The notes: generated by a model from the sequence alone, not told the origin. DNA of 64,000 bases from G965197405 sp965197405 (GCA_965197405.1 OZ240206.1:3038001-3102000); one strand, 5' to 3'. Numbered from the stretch's first letter, positions 49,305 to 58,444 are shown. A program made the numbers and translations.

Positions 49305-50846
49305 ATGGCTTCATCCATCATTCGCGGCAAATATGTGGTAGCCAGGGCTGGTCCCGACGCTGGTTCCAGCGCGGTAATCGCTGACGGCGCCGTTTTCCAG
49401 AGAGACGGGGTCATCGAGGATGTCGGCCCTTATGATGACCTCAAGTCTCGATACGACGCCGATGAAGAGATCGGTGGACAGAGGCACATAGTGTTCCCCG
49501 GCCTGGTGAACTCCCACCACCACGGCAGAGGCGTCACCACCCTCCAACTGGGGGCCTGCGACGATTCGCTGGAGACGTGGATTCTGTCCGGCTGGGGCCG
49601 GCGTCCCGACGACCACTACCTGGTGACCCTCTACACAGCCCTGCAGATGATAGAGTCGGGCACCACCACCGTCATGTACAACCACCCTCAGACGCCCGTC
49701 TCCGGCCTGGAAGGGGACGTGGGTGAGATATTGAGGGCCTTCAGCGACGCAGGCATGAGGACCGCCTTCTCCATATACTTTCGCGACCAGAACCGGGTCG
49801 TCTACGCCGACGACGAGCAGTTCATAGCAGGCCTTCCGCCGGACCTGGCCGCGCACGTGAAGCGATACCTGGCAGCCAGCAACCTGTCCGCGGACGAGTA
49901 TTTCTCCCTCTTCGAGAGCACGCACCGAAAGTACGGCACAGGCCCTTCCGGCAAAGTAAAAGTGCTCCTGAGTCCCAGCAACGTGCAGTGGGCCTCCGAC
50001 GACTTCCTCCAGCGCACCAAGGAGTATGCCACCAGATACAACACGGGCATTCACATACACCTGGTGGAGACCTTTTACCAGAAGGAGTACGGGACCAGGA
50101 CATGGGGCAAGACGCCCGTCGCCCATCTCAATGACCTGGGATTTCTTGGCCCGGAGGTCTCGTGCGCCCATGCCATCTGGCTCACCGACGAGGACATAGA
50201 CCTGCTATCGCAGGCCGGCGCCACGGTGTGCCACAACGCCAGCTCTAACCTGCGTTTGAAGAACGGTGTGGCCCCTGTCAACGGTATGCTGTCCAAGGGC
50301 GTCAACGTGGCTATTGGCACCGACAGCACGGCTATCAACGACGACGATGACATGCTCCAGGAGATGCGGCTGGTCTCCAAGCTCCACCGGCAGCCGGGAA
50401 TAGGCGCACCGGCTATCAACTCTCACCAGGTCCTCGGCATGGGGACTGCCAACGCCGCCGCGCCCACTTTCTTCCAAGACCAGATCGGCGCCCTGGAAAA
50501 GGGCCGGCGGGCCGACGTGGTCCTCCTGGATATGGCGTATATCCAGGAGCCTTACCTCGACCCCGACATTCACATAATAGACGCCCTTCTCTATCGCGGG
50601 AAGGCCCAGCACGTGGACACGGTTATCATAGACGGAGAGGTGGTCTTGCGGGAGGGCAGGTTCACCAGGATAAACAAAGAGGACGTGGCCAAAGAGCTAA
50701 GGGACCGCTACTCCAGGCCTGTAGAGTCCTCCGTGCTGGAGACAAGACAGGTAGTGCAGGAGCTTCTTCCATATGTTGAGCGGTTCTATGAAAGCTGGCT
50801 GCCAGCAGACGGGCCACCCCACTACTGGTACAACAGCCGCACATAG
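49305..50846 (+). CDS. Amidohydrolase family protein, cytosine deaminase/SsnA-like
   Basis: A 513-residue metal-dependent amidohydrolase of the deaminase branch. Metal motif 'FPGLVNSHHHGRG' (HxH), 'TGIHIHLVETF', 'VSCAHAIWLTDEDI' and 'VAIGTDSTAINDDDD' (final Asp), with a composite beta domain at both ends ('GALEKGRRADVVLLDM'). Typical substrates are guanine, chlorohydrolases of s-triazines, or similar N-heterocycles. GGAGGAG precedes the ATG and a TATAAT box lies 35 bp upstream. A LysR gene lies convergently downstream. Confidence 0.92.
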   Translation: MASSIIRGKYVVARAGPDAGSSAVIADGAVFQRDGVIEDVGPYDDLKSRYDADEEIGGQRHIVFPGLVNSHHHGRGVTTLQLGACDDSLETWILSGWGRRPDDHYLVTLYTALQMIESGTTTVMYNHPQTPVSGLEGDVGEILRAFSDAGMRTAFSIYFRDQNRVVYADDEQFIAGLPPDLAAHVKRYLAASNLSADEYFSLFESTHRKYGTGPSGKVKVLLSPSNVQWASDDFLQRTKEYATRYNTGIHIHLVETFYQKEYGTRTWGKTPVAHLNDLGFLGPEVSCAHAIWLTDEDIDLLSQAGATVCHNASSNLRLKNGVAPVNGMLSKGVNVAIGTDSTAINDDDDMLQEMRLVSKLHRQPGIGAPAINSHQVLGMGTANAAAPTFFQDQIGALEKGRRADVVLLDMAYIQEPYLDPDIHIIDALLYRGKAQHVDTVIIDGEVVLREGRFTRINKEDVAKELRDRYSRPVESSVLETRQVVQELLPYVERFYESWLPADGPPHYWYNSRT

Positions 50847-50886
50847 GGCCACCAGCTACGGTCAATGCCTGCCGGGGCTACTCGCC

Positions 50887-51049
50887 CAGCCCATTTAATT
50901 GTCACCGCGAGCGGAGCGAGGGGTCTAAAATCCTTCTCTTTGGCGTCCTTTTGCTCGTGAGGCATTTTAGATTCTTCGTCGCTGTGCTCCTCAGAATGAC
51001 GCGCGGTGGAGTCTGTATTCACCTGGCGTCGAGAATGAGAAGGCAGGGG
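50887..51049. repeat. Family A MITE-like element (copy A10)
   Basis: Between the convergent amidohydrolase and LysR genes. Flanks GCTACTCGCC (50877-50886) and GCTATTCGCC (51050-51059) match at 9 of 10 bases; the right copy overlaps the LysR stop codon. Confidence 0.85.
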
Positions 51050-51050
51050 G

Positions 51051-51944
51051 CTATTCGCCCAGCCTCGCGACAAGGGTATCTATGAAGTTTCGCACCGACC
51101 TGCTGAGAAACTTGCCTCTCAGGGTAATCAGCCCCATTTGCGTGGATGGGAAGATACCTGTCAGATACCGGATACCCAACCTGGCGCTATCCTCGGGCTG
51201 TATCACGTAATCATGGGTGAAGGCTATCCCCATTCCTATCTCCACGTACCTCTTCGCCATCTCCATGATGTCCATTTCCAGGGTGACGTCGTACTGGAGG
51301 CCCTCTCGCCGAAGGGCCTGCTCCAACGTGCGCCGGCTGTGGCTCGTCGTGTCCAGCAGAATGAGGGGCCACTGGGCAATGTCCGCGAGGGTGACTTCGG
51401 GCAGCTTGAGAAGCTCGTGGCCGAGAGGGGTCACAAGTACGAAGTCGGAGGTAAAGAGGTACTTGAAGTCCAGGGTCGGATTATCAGGCTCGGGCTTGTT
51501 GCCAAGGGCTATGTCCAGGTCGCCCGCCGACACCATTTCAATCAGCCTCGAATATGCCCGGGCAGCCAGCTTAATCTGGACCCTCGGATAGTGAGTCCTG
51601 AACTCCTTGACTATGGGCGGAAGGTGATGCAGCACAAGGTCGGGGTACGCACCTATCACGAAAGAGCCGCGATGCTCCGGATAGTCCAGATTCATCTTGA
51701 GATTCTCTATGCCTTCCGCTATCGCTTCGACCATAGGCTTGGCGAGGGCATAGAAGGTCACCCCATCGGATGTCAGCTGAATGGGCCTTTTTATACGGTC
51801 GAACAGAACAACGCCAAACTCCTTCTCAATCTTTTGCAGATGGGTAGTTACCGTCGGTTGCCCGATTTCCAGAAACTCGGCAGCCTTGGATACACTACGT
51901 AGCCGGGAAACGTGATAGAAGCTGATGAGCTCACGTATCTCCAT
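51051..51944 (-). CDS. LysR-family transcriptional regulator
   Basis: A 297-residue LTTR. The N-terminal winged helix 'FYHVSRLRSVSKAAEFLEIGQPTVTTHLQKIEKEFG' in outline is standard, followed by an effector domain with 'FVIGAYPDLVLHHLPPIVKEF' and 'GDLDIALGNKPE'. It most resembles the CysB/Cbl-like group that sense small acids. ATG 51944 has AAAGGG 6 nt upstream; ATG 51950 is adjacent. It likely regulates a neighbouring catabolic gene; the convergent amidohydrolase (49305) or the divergent small-protein gene (52254) are candidates. Confidence 0.93.
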   Translation of the reverse strand: MEIRELISFYHVSRLRSVSKAAEFLEIGQPTVTTHLQKIEKEFGVVLFDRIKRPIQLTSDGVTFYALAKPMVEAIAEGIENLKMNLDYPEHRGSFVIGAYPDLVLHHLPPIVKEFRTHYPRVQIKLAARAYSRLIEMVSAGDLDIALGNKPEPDNPTLDFKYLFTSDFVLVTPLGHELLKLPEVTLADIAQWPLILLDTTSHSRRTLEQALRREGLQYDVTLEMDIMEMAKRYVEIGMGIAFTHDYVIQPEDSARLGIRYLTGIFPSTQMGLITLRGKFLSRSVRNFIDTLVARLGE

Positions 51945-51960
51945 AGGCATCCCTTTCTAA

Positions 51961-52144
51961 AGGGACCTTTTAATTGTCAATTCACGGACCCCTTTCCCTG
52001 GTCATTCTGAGGAGCGGAGCGACGAAGAATCTAAAATGGTGACTAACAAGAACCGGAATCAAGGCGTAACCGCCCGAACAAGACCGCGGCCAGCCAGGAT
52101 TTTAAACCCCTCGCTCTGCTCGGGGTGACAATTAAACGACCCCG
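51961..52144. repeat. Family A MITE-like element (copy A11), reverse orientation
   Basis: Directly upstream of the LysR gene. Flanks CCCTTTCTAA (51951-51960) and CTCTTTCTAA (52145-52154) match at 9 of 10. Confidence 0.85.
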
Positions 52145-52192
52145 CTCTTTCTAAAATGGCCCCTTCTGATACGGTATATTATATAATATCAC

Positions 52193-52221
52193 TTGACAGT
52201 ATGGAGCTTTGGATTGAGAAT
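52193..52221 (+). promoter_or_regulatory. Predicted promoter of the small membrane-protein gene
   Basis: TTGACA (52193-52198), 17-nt spacer, GAGAAT (52216-52221). The -35 box is perfect, the -10 is weak. Confidence 0.4.
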
Positions 52222-52253
52222 AAATCTATAGCTTTAACAGGACTGTGTGAACC

Positions 52254-52544
52254 TTGTTCGTAGACCGCAGAATAAAAGGGATGCCCATCACATTCGTGAT
52301 CGTCGTGGTCCTGATGATCGTGCTCACCATCTTCTTCGGAGCTTGGGCCGTCTCGGCCGGCGCACAGACGCAGGACGAGAGCTTCGCCCTCGCCGTAACC
52401 GGCGGCGCCCCCAACCTCGACCGGACCAACTCCGGCCCTTCCTCTGGGTCCTCGGGAAGCGCTTCCAGCAACCTGGAAGGCGAGGGTGAAGCGTCCGACG
52501 AATGGTGGGGGAAGGCCCTCCTCACCGCGTGCCCCTTCCACTAG
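52254..52544 (+). CDS. Small single-pass membrane or exported protein
   Basis: A 96-residue protein, not recognised. Residues about 11-33 form one strongly hydrophobic helix ('ITFVIVVVLMIVLTIFFGAW'), followed by a Gly/Ser-rich, weakly acidic stretch and a short C-terminal 'ACPFH'. It looks like a membrane-anchored or secreted small protein. The start is TTG 52254 or, less likely, ATG 52281. A promoter-like TTGACA lies upstream and the LysR gene is divergent. Coding status is supported only by the membrane segment. Confidence 0.5.
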   Translation: MFVDRRIKGMPITFVIVVVLMIVLTIFFGAWAVSAGAQTQDESFALAVTGGAPNLDRTNSGPSSGSSGSASSNLEGEGEASDEWWGKALLTACPFH

Positions 52545-52598
52545 CTTGCCCGGCGGCTACGTCCACCGTCCCACGGGGGCAAAGCCGAAACGCCAGCG

Positions 52599-53483
52599 CT
52601 AGCCCTCCACCACCTCCTTGAACCGGCGGATAGCGTTGATGTGGTCTTGCGGGGTGCTCAGACCACCTTTCATGGTATTGAACGAGATGTGGGTCGCCCC
52701 CAGGGCCTCCCATCCATTTAGACGCTCCTTCCAGAACTCCGGCGGGCCGTCTATCATGTTAATCCTGGCCTCGATGCCGATGGCCGAGGGGTCCCGACCT
52801 TCCTCTCGCGCGTAGGAATTGACACGGTCCAGGTATTCCCGGCCCGTGTCATCGGGGGCGAACTGGGGAAACCAGCCGTCCGCGAGGCGTGCGACCCTGC
52901 GCAGGACCCGGTCGGGGGGTGTCGGGTCGAGCCCGCCAACGCCCAGCCATATGGGAATGGGACGCTGGACGGGGAGCGGATTGATGCCCGCGTGGGTCAC
53001 CTGGTGCCAGCGACCGGTGAAGTTGACCACTTCTTTGGTCCACAAGGCCCGCAGAAGCTCAATCTGCTCATCGCTTCGCCGCCCTCGATTCTGAAACCTC
53101 TCTCCCAGGGCCTCATACTCCACACGGTTCCAGCCGGTGCCGACTCCCAAACGAAGGCGGCCACCGCTGAGCACGTCCACCTCCGCCGCCTGCTTGGCAA
53201 CCAGGGCAGTCTGCCTCTGGGCCAGGATTATGACTGACGTCACCAGCTCCAGGCGAGTGGTGATGGCGGCCATATAGCCGAATGCCACGAAAGGCTCATG
53301 GAACATATCCTTGGAGGAGTAGCCCCCCTTCCAGCCTTCGTGAAGCTCCGGGTCCGCACCCAGCACATGGTCGTAGACAATCAGGTGAGCGAAGCCCAGG
53401 TCTTCCGCCGCCTGCACGTACTCGCGCACCGCCCCGGGGTCCGCGCCTATCTCGGTCTGCGGGAAAATTACACCGACTCGCAT
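52599..53483 (-). CDS. Luciferase-like (LLM class) flavin/F420-dependent oxidoreductase
   Basis: A 294-residue TIM-barrel oxidoreductase. 'VGVIFPQTEIGADPGAVREYVQAAEDLGF' in outline, 'TTRLELVTSVIILAQRQTALVAKQAAEVDVLSGGRLRLGVGTGWN' and 'PIPIWLGVGG' are the family hallmarks (TIGR03619-like). It uses FMNH2 or reduced F420 to oxidise or reduce small organic compounds. A GAGGGGG site precedes the ATG. It stands between the small-protein gene and the MFS gene. Confidence 0.92.
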   Translation of the reverse strand: MRVGVIFPQTEIGADPGAVREYVQAAEDLGFAHLIVYDHVLGADPELHEGWKGGYSSKDMFHEPFVAFGYMAAITTRLELVTSVIILAQRQTALVAKQAAEVDVLSGGRLRLGVGTGWNRVEYEALGERFQNRGRRSDEQIELLRALWTKEVVNFTGRWHQVTHAGINPLPVQRPIPIWLGVGGLDPTPPDRVLRRVARLADGWFPQFAPDDTGREYLDRVNSYAREEGRDPSAIGIEARINMIDGPPEFWKERLNGWEALGATHISFNTMKGGLSTPQDHINAIRRFKEVVEG

Positions 53484-53549
53484 AGCTACCCCCTCTGCTG
53501 TATTCCCAGTAGTACAGGGCTATTGGATTTGGATTGCATCGCTCTCGGC

Positions 53550-53660
53550 GATTACCATGAAAATACTCACCTGTCTTTCCCGCGAAAGCGGGAATCTATC
53601 TCTCACTTCTGGACTCCCGCTTTCGCGGGAGTGACGAAGGCGGTATTTCTAATGCTATTG
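53550..53660. repeat. Family B palindromic repeat (copy B5)
   Basis: 'cccgcgaaagcgggaat' and 'ctcccgctttcgcgggagtgac' arms, ending in 'ggcggtatttctaatg', the single-copy counterpart of the 12-bp tandem array at 23927. Confidence 0.75.
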
Positions 53661-53689
53661 CCCTGCCCAGTAATAGCCTGGCCTTGGCT

Positions 53690-54997
53690 TCAGCCTGTTG
53701 CCGGGACTGGCTCCCTTATTGCCGGGCGCTGGTCGCGAATGTAGACAAGAAGGGCGGATATTATCAGGAGCACCAGGTTGGACCATATGGCAATCTCATA
53801 GGTCCCGCGCACGTCGTAGAACAGACCCCCCAGGAAGGCTCCCAGCCCGGAGCCAAGGGGCATCACGGCGAACATAGCGCCATAGATTGTTCCCAGGTTG
53901 GCAATGCCGAAGCGGTCCGAGGCGTAGGCAGCCGTAACGCCGACAACCGCGTTCCATGAGATACCCACCAGAACGATTCCCACCAGCAGGGCGGCCAGGC
54001 CGAGGGGAGGTATGCTCAGGAAGGATATGCCCATGGACAGGAGCACTATGAAAAACCCCATCGCTCTGAGATAGTAGGAAAAGGTCAGGATGTTCCGACG
54101 CCCATGCTTGTCGGAGAGATGTCCCAAAACGAGGGTCCCCACGATGGCCCAGAGTCCTATGAGGCTGAACCCTGCGGCGGCCACCAGGGGATGGAAGCCC
54201 AGGTCTCTAGCGTAGGAAACGAAGTGAGCATTCACGAAGCTCATGGAGTACCCTCAGACAAAATATCCGAAGGTCAGCCTCCAGAAAAAGGCGGAGCGGA
54301 GGGCTTCTCCAAAGGTGGAGTCCCGCCCAATCGCCTGGTCCGGGACTCCAGGCTCTCTATCCCCGGACGTATCCGGTCTGGGGGATTCGTCCCTCTGGGG
54401 CTGGAGGCCCATGTCTTGAGGCCGGTTTTTAATCAGGAAATAGCCCAGGGGTAATATCAGGCACAGCAGCAGAATCCCCAGGAACAGGTAAGCCTCCTGC
54501 CAGCTGAACACGATTAGGAAGGAGGACGCAGCAGGGACCAGGATAATTGCGCCGACGGAACCCCCGCCGCTGAGCAAGCTGAGAGTCACCCCTCGGTTGC
54601 GATAGAACCATGCGCTGACGATTTTGGTCAGGGAAGGCCCCGTTCCCAGGGTAATGCCTACGCTCATCATTGCGAAGATGAGGTAAAGGTGAATGAGGTT
54701 GCCAATCAGGGGCAGCAGCATTAGCATAGCGCCCGTCACGACAACCCCGGCGAGGGCGACCGTCTTGGGGTTATATCGGTCGGCGAGGTAGCCCGCTATC
54801 GGCCTCAACAGCCCCGAGAGCATGAAGGTCGTGCCGAAGGCCAGGGAGAGGGTTGTTCTACTCCAGTCGAACTCTTCGGTCATGGGTTTGAGGAAGACGC
54901 CAAAGGAGAACTGGCTGCCGGCGACACCGAAGAACACCAGCGAGCTGCCTATTACCACGTACCAGCCATAGAACATTTTTGCAGGTCTGAGAATCAT
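53690..54997 (-). pseudogene. MFS transporter (oxalate/formate antiporter-like) with an in-frame UGA
   Basis: Read through one TGA (54256-54254, codon 248), this is a 435-residue, 12-helix major facilitator with normal length. The first half has 'FYGWYVVIGSSLVFF', 'FMLSGLLRPIAGYLADRY' and 'GTGPSLTKI'; the second half starts 'GYSMSFVNAHFVSYA'. At the stop, family members commonly carry Cys ('GYFVCG..'). There is no frameshift: both halves share the frame. A nonsense mutation (TGY to TGA) making a pseudogene is the simplest reading; selenocysteine insertion is possible but unprecedented to my knowledge in MFS. Confidence 0.8.
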
Positions 54998-55063
54998 ATC
55001 CTAGCCTCCGCCGTCTATCATAAGGTTTTAGACCTGACTTGGCAACGGATGCGCACCGGCGCC

Positions 55064-55220
55064 CAAGGCCTTTCAATTGTCACCCCGAGCGGAGCGAGGG
55101 GTCTAATGTCCTTGCCTTGTTAGGCGTGCTGCTATCCAAGCATTTCAGATTCCTCGCTGCGCTCGGAATGACACGCGGCGGGGGCCTGTATTCACCGGCG
55201 TCGAGAATTGAAACACCCTG
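55064..55220. repeat. Family A MITE-like element (copy A12)
   Basis: A 157-bp element nearly identical to copy A9, in the same orientation. Ends CAAGGCCTTTCAATT and AATTGAAACACCCTG; flanks CACCGGCGCC and CATCCGCGCC match at 8 of 10. It fills the gap upstream of the PD-(D/E)XK gene. Confidence 0.85.
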
Positions 55221-55370
55221 CATCCGCGCCCGCGCCGCCGCCGCCCGGAGCAGAGGCTTGAAATGGCATCGAAGCCAGAATATAATGCCCTTGTCGAGGC
55301 CACTCCCGTTTTCGGATTCCAGCGTTTGCAGAGAACCCGAAACTCCCTATAGCGTTTGAGGTACAGGTCC

Positions 55371-56324
55371 ATGCCCTTCGAGCGCAGCGAACATCCAAGG
55401 TTCTCGTGGTCGCACAGCCGGCGCGCAATGTTCCAGGAATGTCCCCGCATGTACTACTACCATTACTATGACTCCCACAACGGCTGGGAAACTGAGGCGC
55501 CGGAGAACGCTCGGCTCGCATACCGGCTCAAGAACCTCACCAGCCTGCCGTTGGAGATAGGCGCCGCTGTCCATGAGGCGGCTTCTACTGCCATGCACCT
55601 GGCACGATCCGGCGCCTCTGTACCCACAGCCGAGAACCTGTACTCTATTGCACGGAATCGCCTAAATAAGGCCTGGGTTGAGTCGAAGGACAGGCGGTCG
55701 TGGGAGCGTTCACCCAAGTGGCGGCGGATGTTCCACGAGTCCTACTACGACACTGGCATCGGCGAGGACAAGATAGCCGATGCAAAAGATCAGATAATGA
55801 AGTCCCTCAGGAATTTGCTGGACTCCATTAGCTTTCGAGAGGCTATGGCATCCCCCAGTGTCGAGGTCAAGAACGTCGAGGAGTTCATCACTTTCAACAT
55901 TGACGGTACGGACATCCACGCCGTGCCTGATTTGATCTATCGAAAGGGCGATAGCACTTGGATGGGCATTGATTGGAAATCCGGGTACGTGAAGAGCGAC
56001 AATGCTGAACAGGCTTTGGTGTATGCCCTGTACGTCCGCGAACGCTACGGAGTAAGCGAGTTGGACATTAGAGTGCGAATCGAGCAGCTTGCCCACGGCA
56101 CCGCTGAAGACCACTACTTCACTCAGGACGACCTCGACAACTGCATCGAAGCCATTCGAGATAGCATTTCGGCGATGAAGACTTACCTCATTGATGCCAA
56201 TCTGAATGTACCGGTCGAGAAGATAGAGTTTCCGTTGCGATCGGATACGTCGGTCTGCCGGTTTTGCGAATTCTACGAGTTGGACAGAGACGAGATTGCG
56301 TCCATTCAGGGTGGACCTTTCTGA
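55371..56324 (+). CDS. PD-(D/E)XK superfamily nuclease, RecB/Cas4-like
   Basis: A 317-residue stand-alone nuclease. 'WSHSRRAMFQECPRMYYYHYY' at the N-terminus supplies the first Cys, the active site is 'HAVPDLIYRKGDSTWMGIDWKSG' (Asp...Asp-x-Lys), 'NAEQALVYALYVRE' contains the Q-x3-Y helix of RecB-type nucleases, and 'VCRFCEFYELD' holds two C-terminal Cys. Cas4/AddB proteins have four cluster Cys; here the last is Asp. ATG 55371 has GAGG 10 nt upstream. No CRISPR or recBCD genes are nearby. GC is slightly low and flanks contain repeats, so acquisition by transfer is possible. Confidence 0.8.
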   Translation: MPFERSEHPRFSWSHSRRAMFQECPRMYYYHYYDSHNGWETEAPENARLAYRLKNLTSLPLEIGAAVHEAASTAMHLARSGASVPTAENLYSIARNRLNKAWVESKDRRSWERSPKWRRMFHESYYDTGIGEDKIADAKDQIMKSLRNLLDSISFREAMASPSVEVKNVEEFITFNIDGTDIHAVPDLIYRKGDSTWMGIDWKSGYVKSDNAEQALVYALYVRERYGVSELDIRVRIEQLAHGTAEDHYFTQDDLDNCIEAIRDSISAMKTYLIDANLNVPVEKIEFPLRSDTSVCRFCEFYELDRDEIASIQGGPF

Positions 56325-56329
56325 ATTGC

Positions 56330-56445
56330 AAACGTCTGTGCCGCTCCACTCTGGACGACAACCCGTAGCCCCGGAGCAGTTGGGCCAGCAGGGTATTGAC
56401 GGCTTCCTCGATAACGGTTCCGATATTGGTTCGTTGGGGCGGCAT
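56330..56445 (-). pseudogene. Possible gene fragment
   Basis: The minus strand encodes 'MPPQRTNIGTVIEEAVNTLL', continuing for about 20 more residues with good amphipathic helix character, then running antisense into the nuclease gene. It looks like the start of a truncated gene, not recognised. It may be chance. Confidence 0.3.
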
Positions 56446-56543
56446 AACAGCGAAAGGGGTAGTCTGAGCAATCCAAGGCAAGGCCCGCTCCCCGCTTGTG
56501 ACGCAAAGATGCTAAAGATGCCGAAGATGAAAGAAGGACTCCC

Positions 56544-57419
56544 GTGATAACTCTCCGCCGCTCTATGCTCTTCCTGCCGGGAAACAACGAGCGTTTCCTC
56601 GCTCGCGCCCTGGAGTCGGAGGCGGACAGCATCGTCCTGGACCTGGAGGACGCCGTGACCCCTGAGCAGAAGCCCGAGGCGCGGGAGATGGTCAAGCATT
56701 TCCTCCGGGCTGCGGACTTCCGGGGCAAGGAACGGGTGGTGCGGGTCAACGGCGTGACCACCCCCTGGGGGGAGGAAGACCTGAAGGCCGTGGTCGAGGG
56801 CGGCGTTGACCTCGTCCTGGTCCCCAAGGCAGACGGCGAGGCTATCGTGCAGACGTCGGACCGCATCGTGACGGAGGCCGAGGAACGACTGGGCGTGACC
56901 GGGGGAAGGACAAAGCTCATGCCCCTCATCGAGACAGCCCTGGGCGTCATCAGCGTGGAGCGAACCGCCTTCTCCAGTCCTCGCATAGTCGCCCTCGCCT
57001 TCGGTGGCGGGGACTACGGTCTCTCCACCCGGGCGAGGGTCGGGCCCGACCAGCTGGAATATCTCTACCCGATGACCAGAATCATGCTGGCGGCTCGCGC
57101 CGCAGGCGAGATACCCATAGGCACGCCCTACGCCCAGGACATCAGGGACCTCGACGCGGTCGCCCAGTCCGCCAGGCGTGAGCACGCCCTGGGGTATGAG
57201 GGCAAGCTGGTGATTCACCCCAGCCACATCAAGCCCGTCAACGAGGTCTTTACCCCGACCCAGGAGGAAATCGTCTACGCTCGGAGGGTGATTGAGGCCT
57301 TTGAAGCGGCGGACCGGGGAGCCATCACGGTGGACGGCAGGCTCATCGAGCACTTGCACGTCACGGAGGCGCGCCGGCTGCTGGAGGTAGCCCGAAAGGC
57401 AGGGGCCCTAAGAGACTAA
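56544..57419 (+). CDS. HpcH/HpaI aldolase/citrate lyase (CitE-like) family protein
   Basis: A 291-residue CoA-ester lyase of the CitE/Mcl type. 'RRSMLFLPGNNERFLARALES', 'SIVLDLEDAVTPEQKPEAR', 'ERVVRVNGV', 'LVPKADG', 'LIETALGVI' (metal Glu) and 'LAFGGGDYGL' (metal Asp) are in order, ending with 'GKLVIHPSHIKPVN'. It probably cleaves or condenses a 3-hydroxyacyl-CoA such as malyl- or citramalyl-CoA. GTG 56544 follows an AAGGA site. The alpha/beta hydrolase gene follows after 39 bp. Confidence 0.92.
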   Translation: MITLRRSMLFLPGNNERFLARALESEADSIVLDLEDAVTPEQKPEAREMVKHFLRAADFRGKERVVRVNGVTTPWGEEDLKAVVEGGVDLVLVPKADGEAIVQTSDRIVTEAEERLGVTGGRTKLMPLIETALGVISVERTAFSSPRIVALAFGGGDYGLSTRARVGPDQLEYLYPMTRIMLAARAAGEIPIGTPYAQDIRDLDAVAQSARREHALGYEGKLVIHPSHIKPVNEVFTPTQEEIVYARRVIEAFEAADRGAITVDGRLIEHLHVTEARRLLEVARKAGALRD

Positions 57420-57458
57420 TGCCTGAGAGACTAATGAACGATTGCGCGGAGGATAGAG

Positions 57459-58352
57459 ATGGAGAAGAAGGTTGGCTTCTACAGCGACGGCTATAAAATA
57501 GCGGGAGTGCTATACGAGCCGGAGAGCGCCGGCGACAAGACCTGCCCCGGCATCATTCTGTGTCAGGGCATGATAGGAATCAAGGAGTATTTCTGGTTTC
57601 CCGAGATTGCCCGCCGGTTCGTCGAACTGGGGTACGTGGCGCTGATATGGGACTATCGAGGCGTGGGGGAGAGCGAGGGCGAGGAGGGACGCCTGTATCC
57701 CCTGGAGCAGGCCGAGGACATACGCAATGCCCTGACTTACCTCCAGGTTCACCCCAAGGTGGACCCGGAGCGCCTGGCCCTGATCGGATGGAGCTTCGGG
57801 GGCGGCATGGTCCCCTATGTAGCCGGGGTGGACGAGCGGGTGAAGTGCGGCATCAGCGTGGTGGGCTGGGGCGATGGGGAGGGCTGGATACGGGGCGTGC
57901 GGCGCGACTACGAGTTCCGGCGACTTGTCAAAAGCATCGAAGCGGACAAGAAGTCCAGGGTGGCGACGGGGAAGTCAACCCCGATGGGGCTGGAGGACTT
58001 CCTGGTAATGGACCCTTCGACCGACGAGGAGAGGAACAGGATATTCGGCGCGATACCGGGGATGGAGAACGCCTCTATGACCACGTACTCCCTGGCGACG
58101 GCGGAGAAGCTGCTAGAGTTCAAACCGTCGAGCGTGGTAGACCGCATCTCGCCCAGGGCAATGCTCTACATCATCGCAGGGGGCGATACCGTCTGCCCCA
58201 TTGACGATGCCCTGGATATGTACGAGCGGACCGGAGAGCCGAAAAAGCTGTGGTTTATTCCGAACATACCCCACTACGGAGTCTATGAAGAGCCTTACAA
58301 GGGGCAGGTAATGGAGGTGGCTACCGACTGGCTGCGAGAGCACCTGCACTAG
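57459..58352 (+). CDS. Alpha/beta hydrolase (dienelactone hydrolase/BAAT-like)
   Basis: A 297-residue hydrolase. The nucleophile is Ser112 in 'LIGWSFGGGMV', the acid Asp243 in 'GGDTVCP' and the base His272 in 'IPHYGVY'. N-terminal 'SDGYKIAGVLYEPE' and 'LIWDYRGVGESEGEEG' are typical of UPF0255/dienelactone hydrolase-like esterases. GGAGG precedes the ATG. It follows the CitE-like gene by 39 bp, so the two are likely co-transcribed, perhaps making a CoA-ester cleavage step (inference). Confidence 0.9.
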   Translation: MEKKVGFYSDGYKIAGVLYEPESAGDKTCPGIILCQGMIGIKEYFWFPEIARRFVELGYVALIWDYRGVGESEGEEGRLYPLEQAEDIRNALTYLQVHPKVDPERLALIGWSFGGGMVPYVAGVDERVKCGISVVGWGDGEGWIRGVRRDYEFRRLVKSIEADKKSRVATGKSTPMGLEDFLVMDPSTDEERNRIFGAIPGMENASMTTYSLATAEKLLEFKPSSVVDRISPRAMLYIIAGGDTVCPIDDALDMYERTGEPKKLWFIPNIPHYGVYEEPYKGQVMEVATDWLREHLH

Positions 58353-58444
58353 CAGTAGGGAGGGGTTAGCCCGCCCTACAAGGGGTTCCTCGCACTCGGT
58401 AGCGTTCCATTCAGGTGGTTGAGTTTCCTCTAGGCTGCCCCGCG

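Noticed and set aside
18919..54997. Reassigned genetic code with UGA as a sense codon
   Set aside because: UGA terminates many intact genes here (for example the ATGA overlaps at 7605-7608 and 31209-31212).
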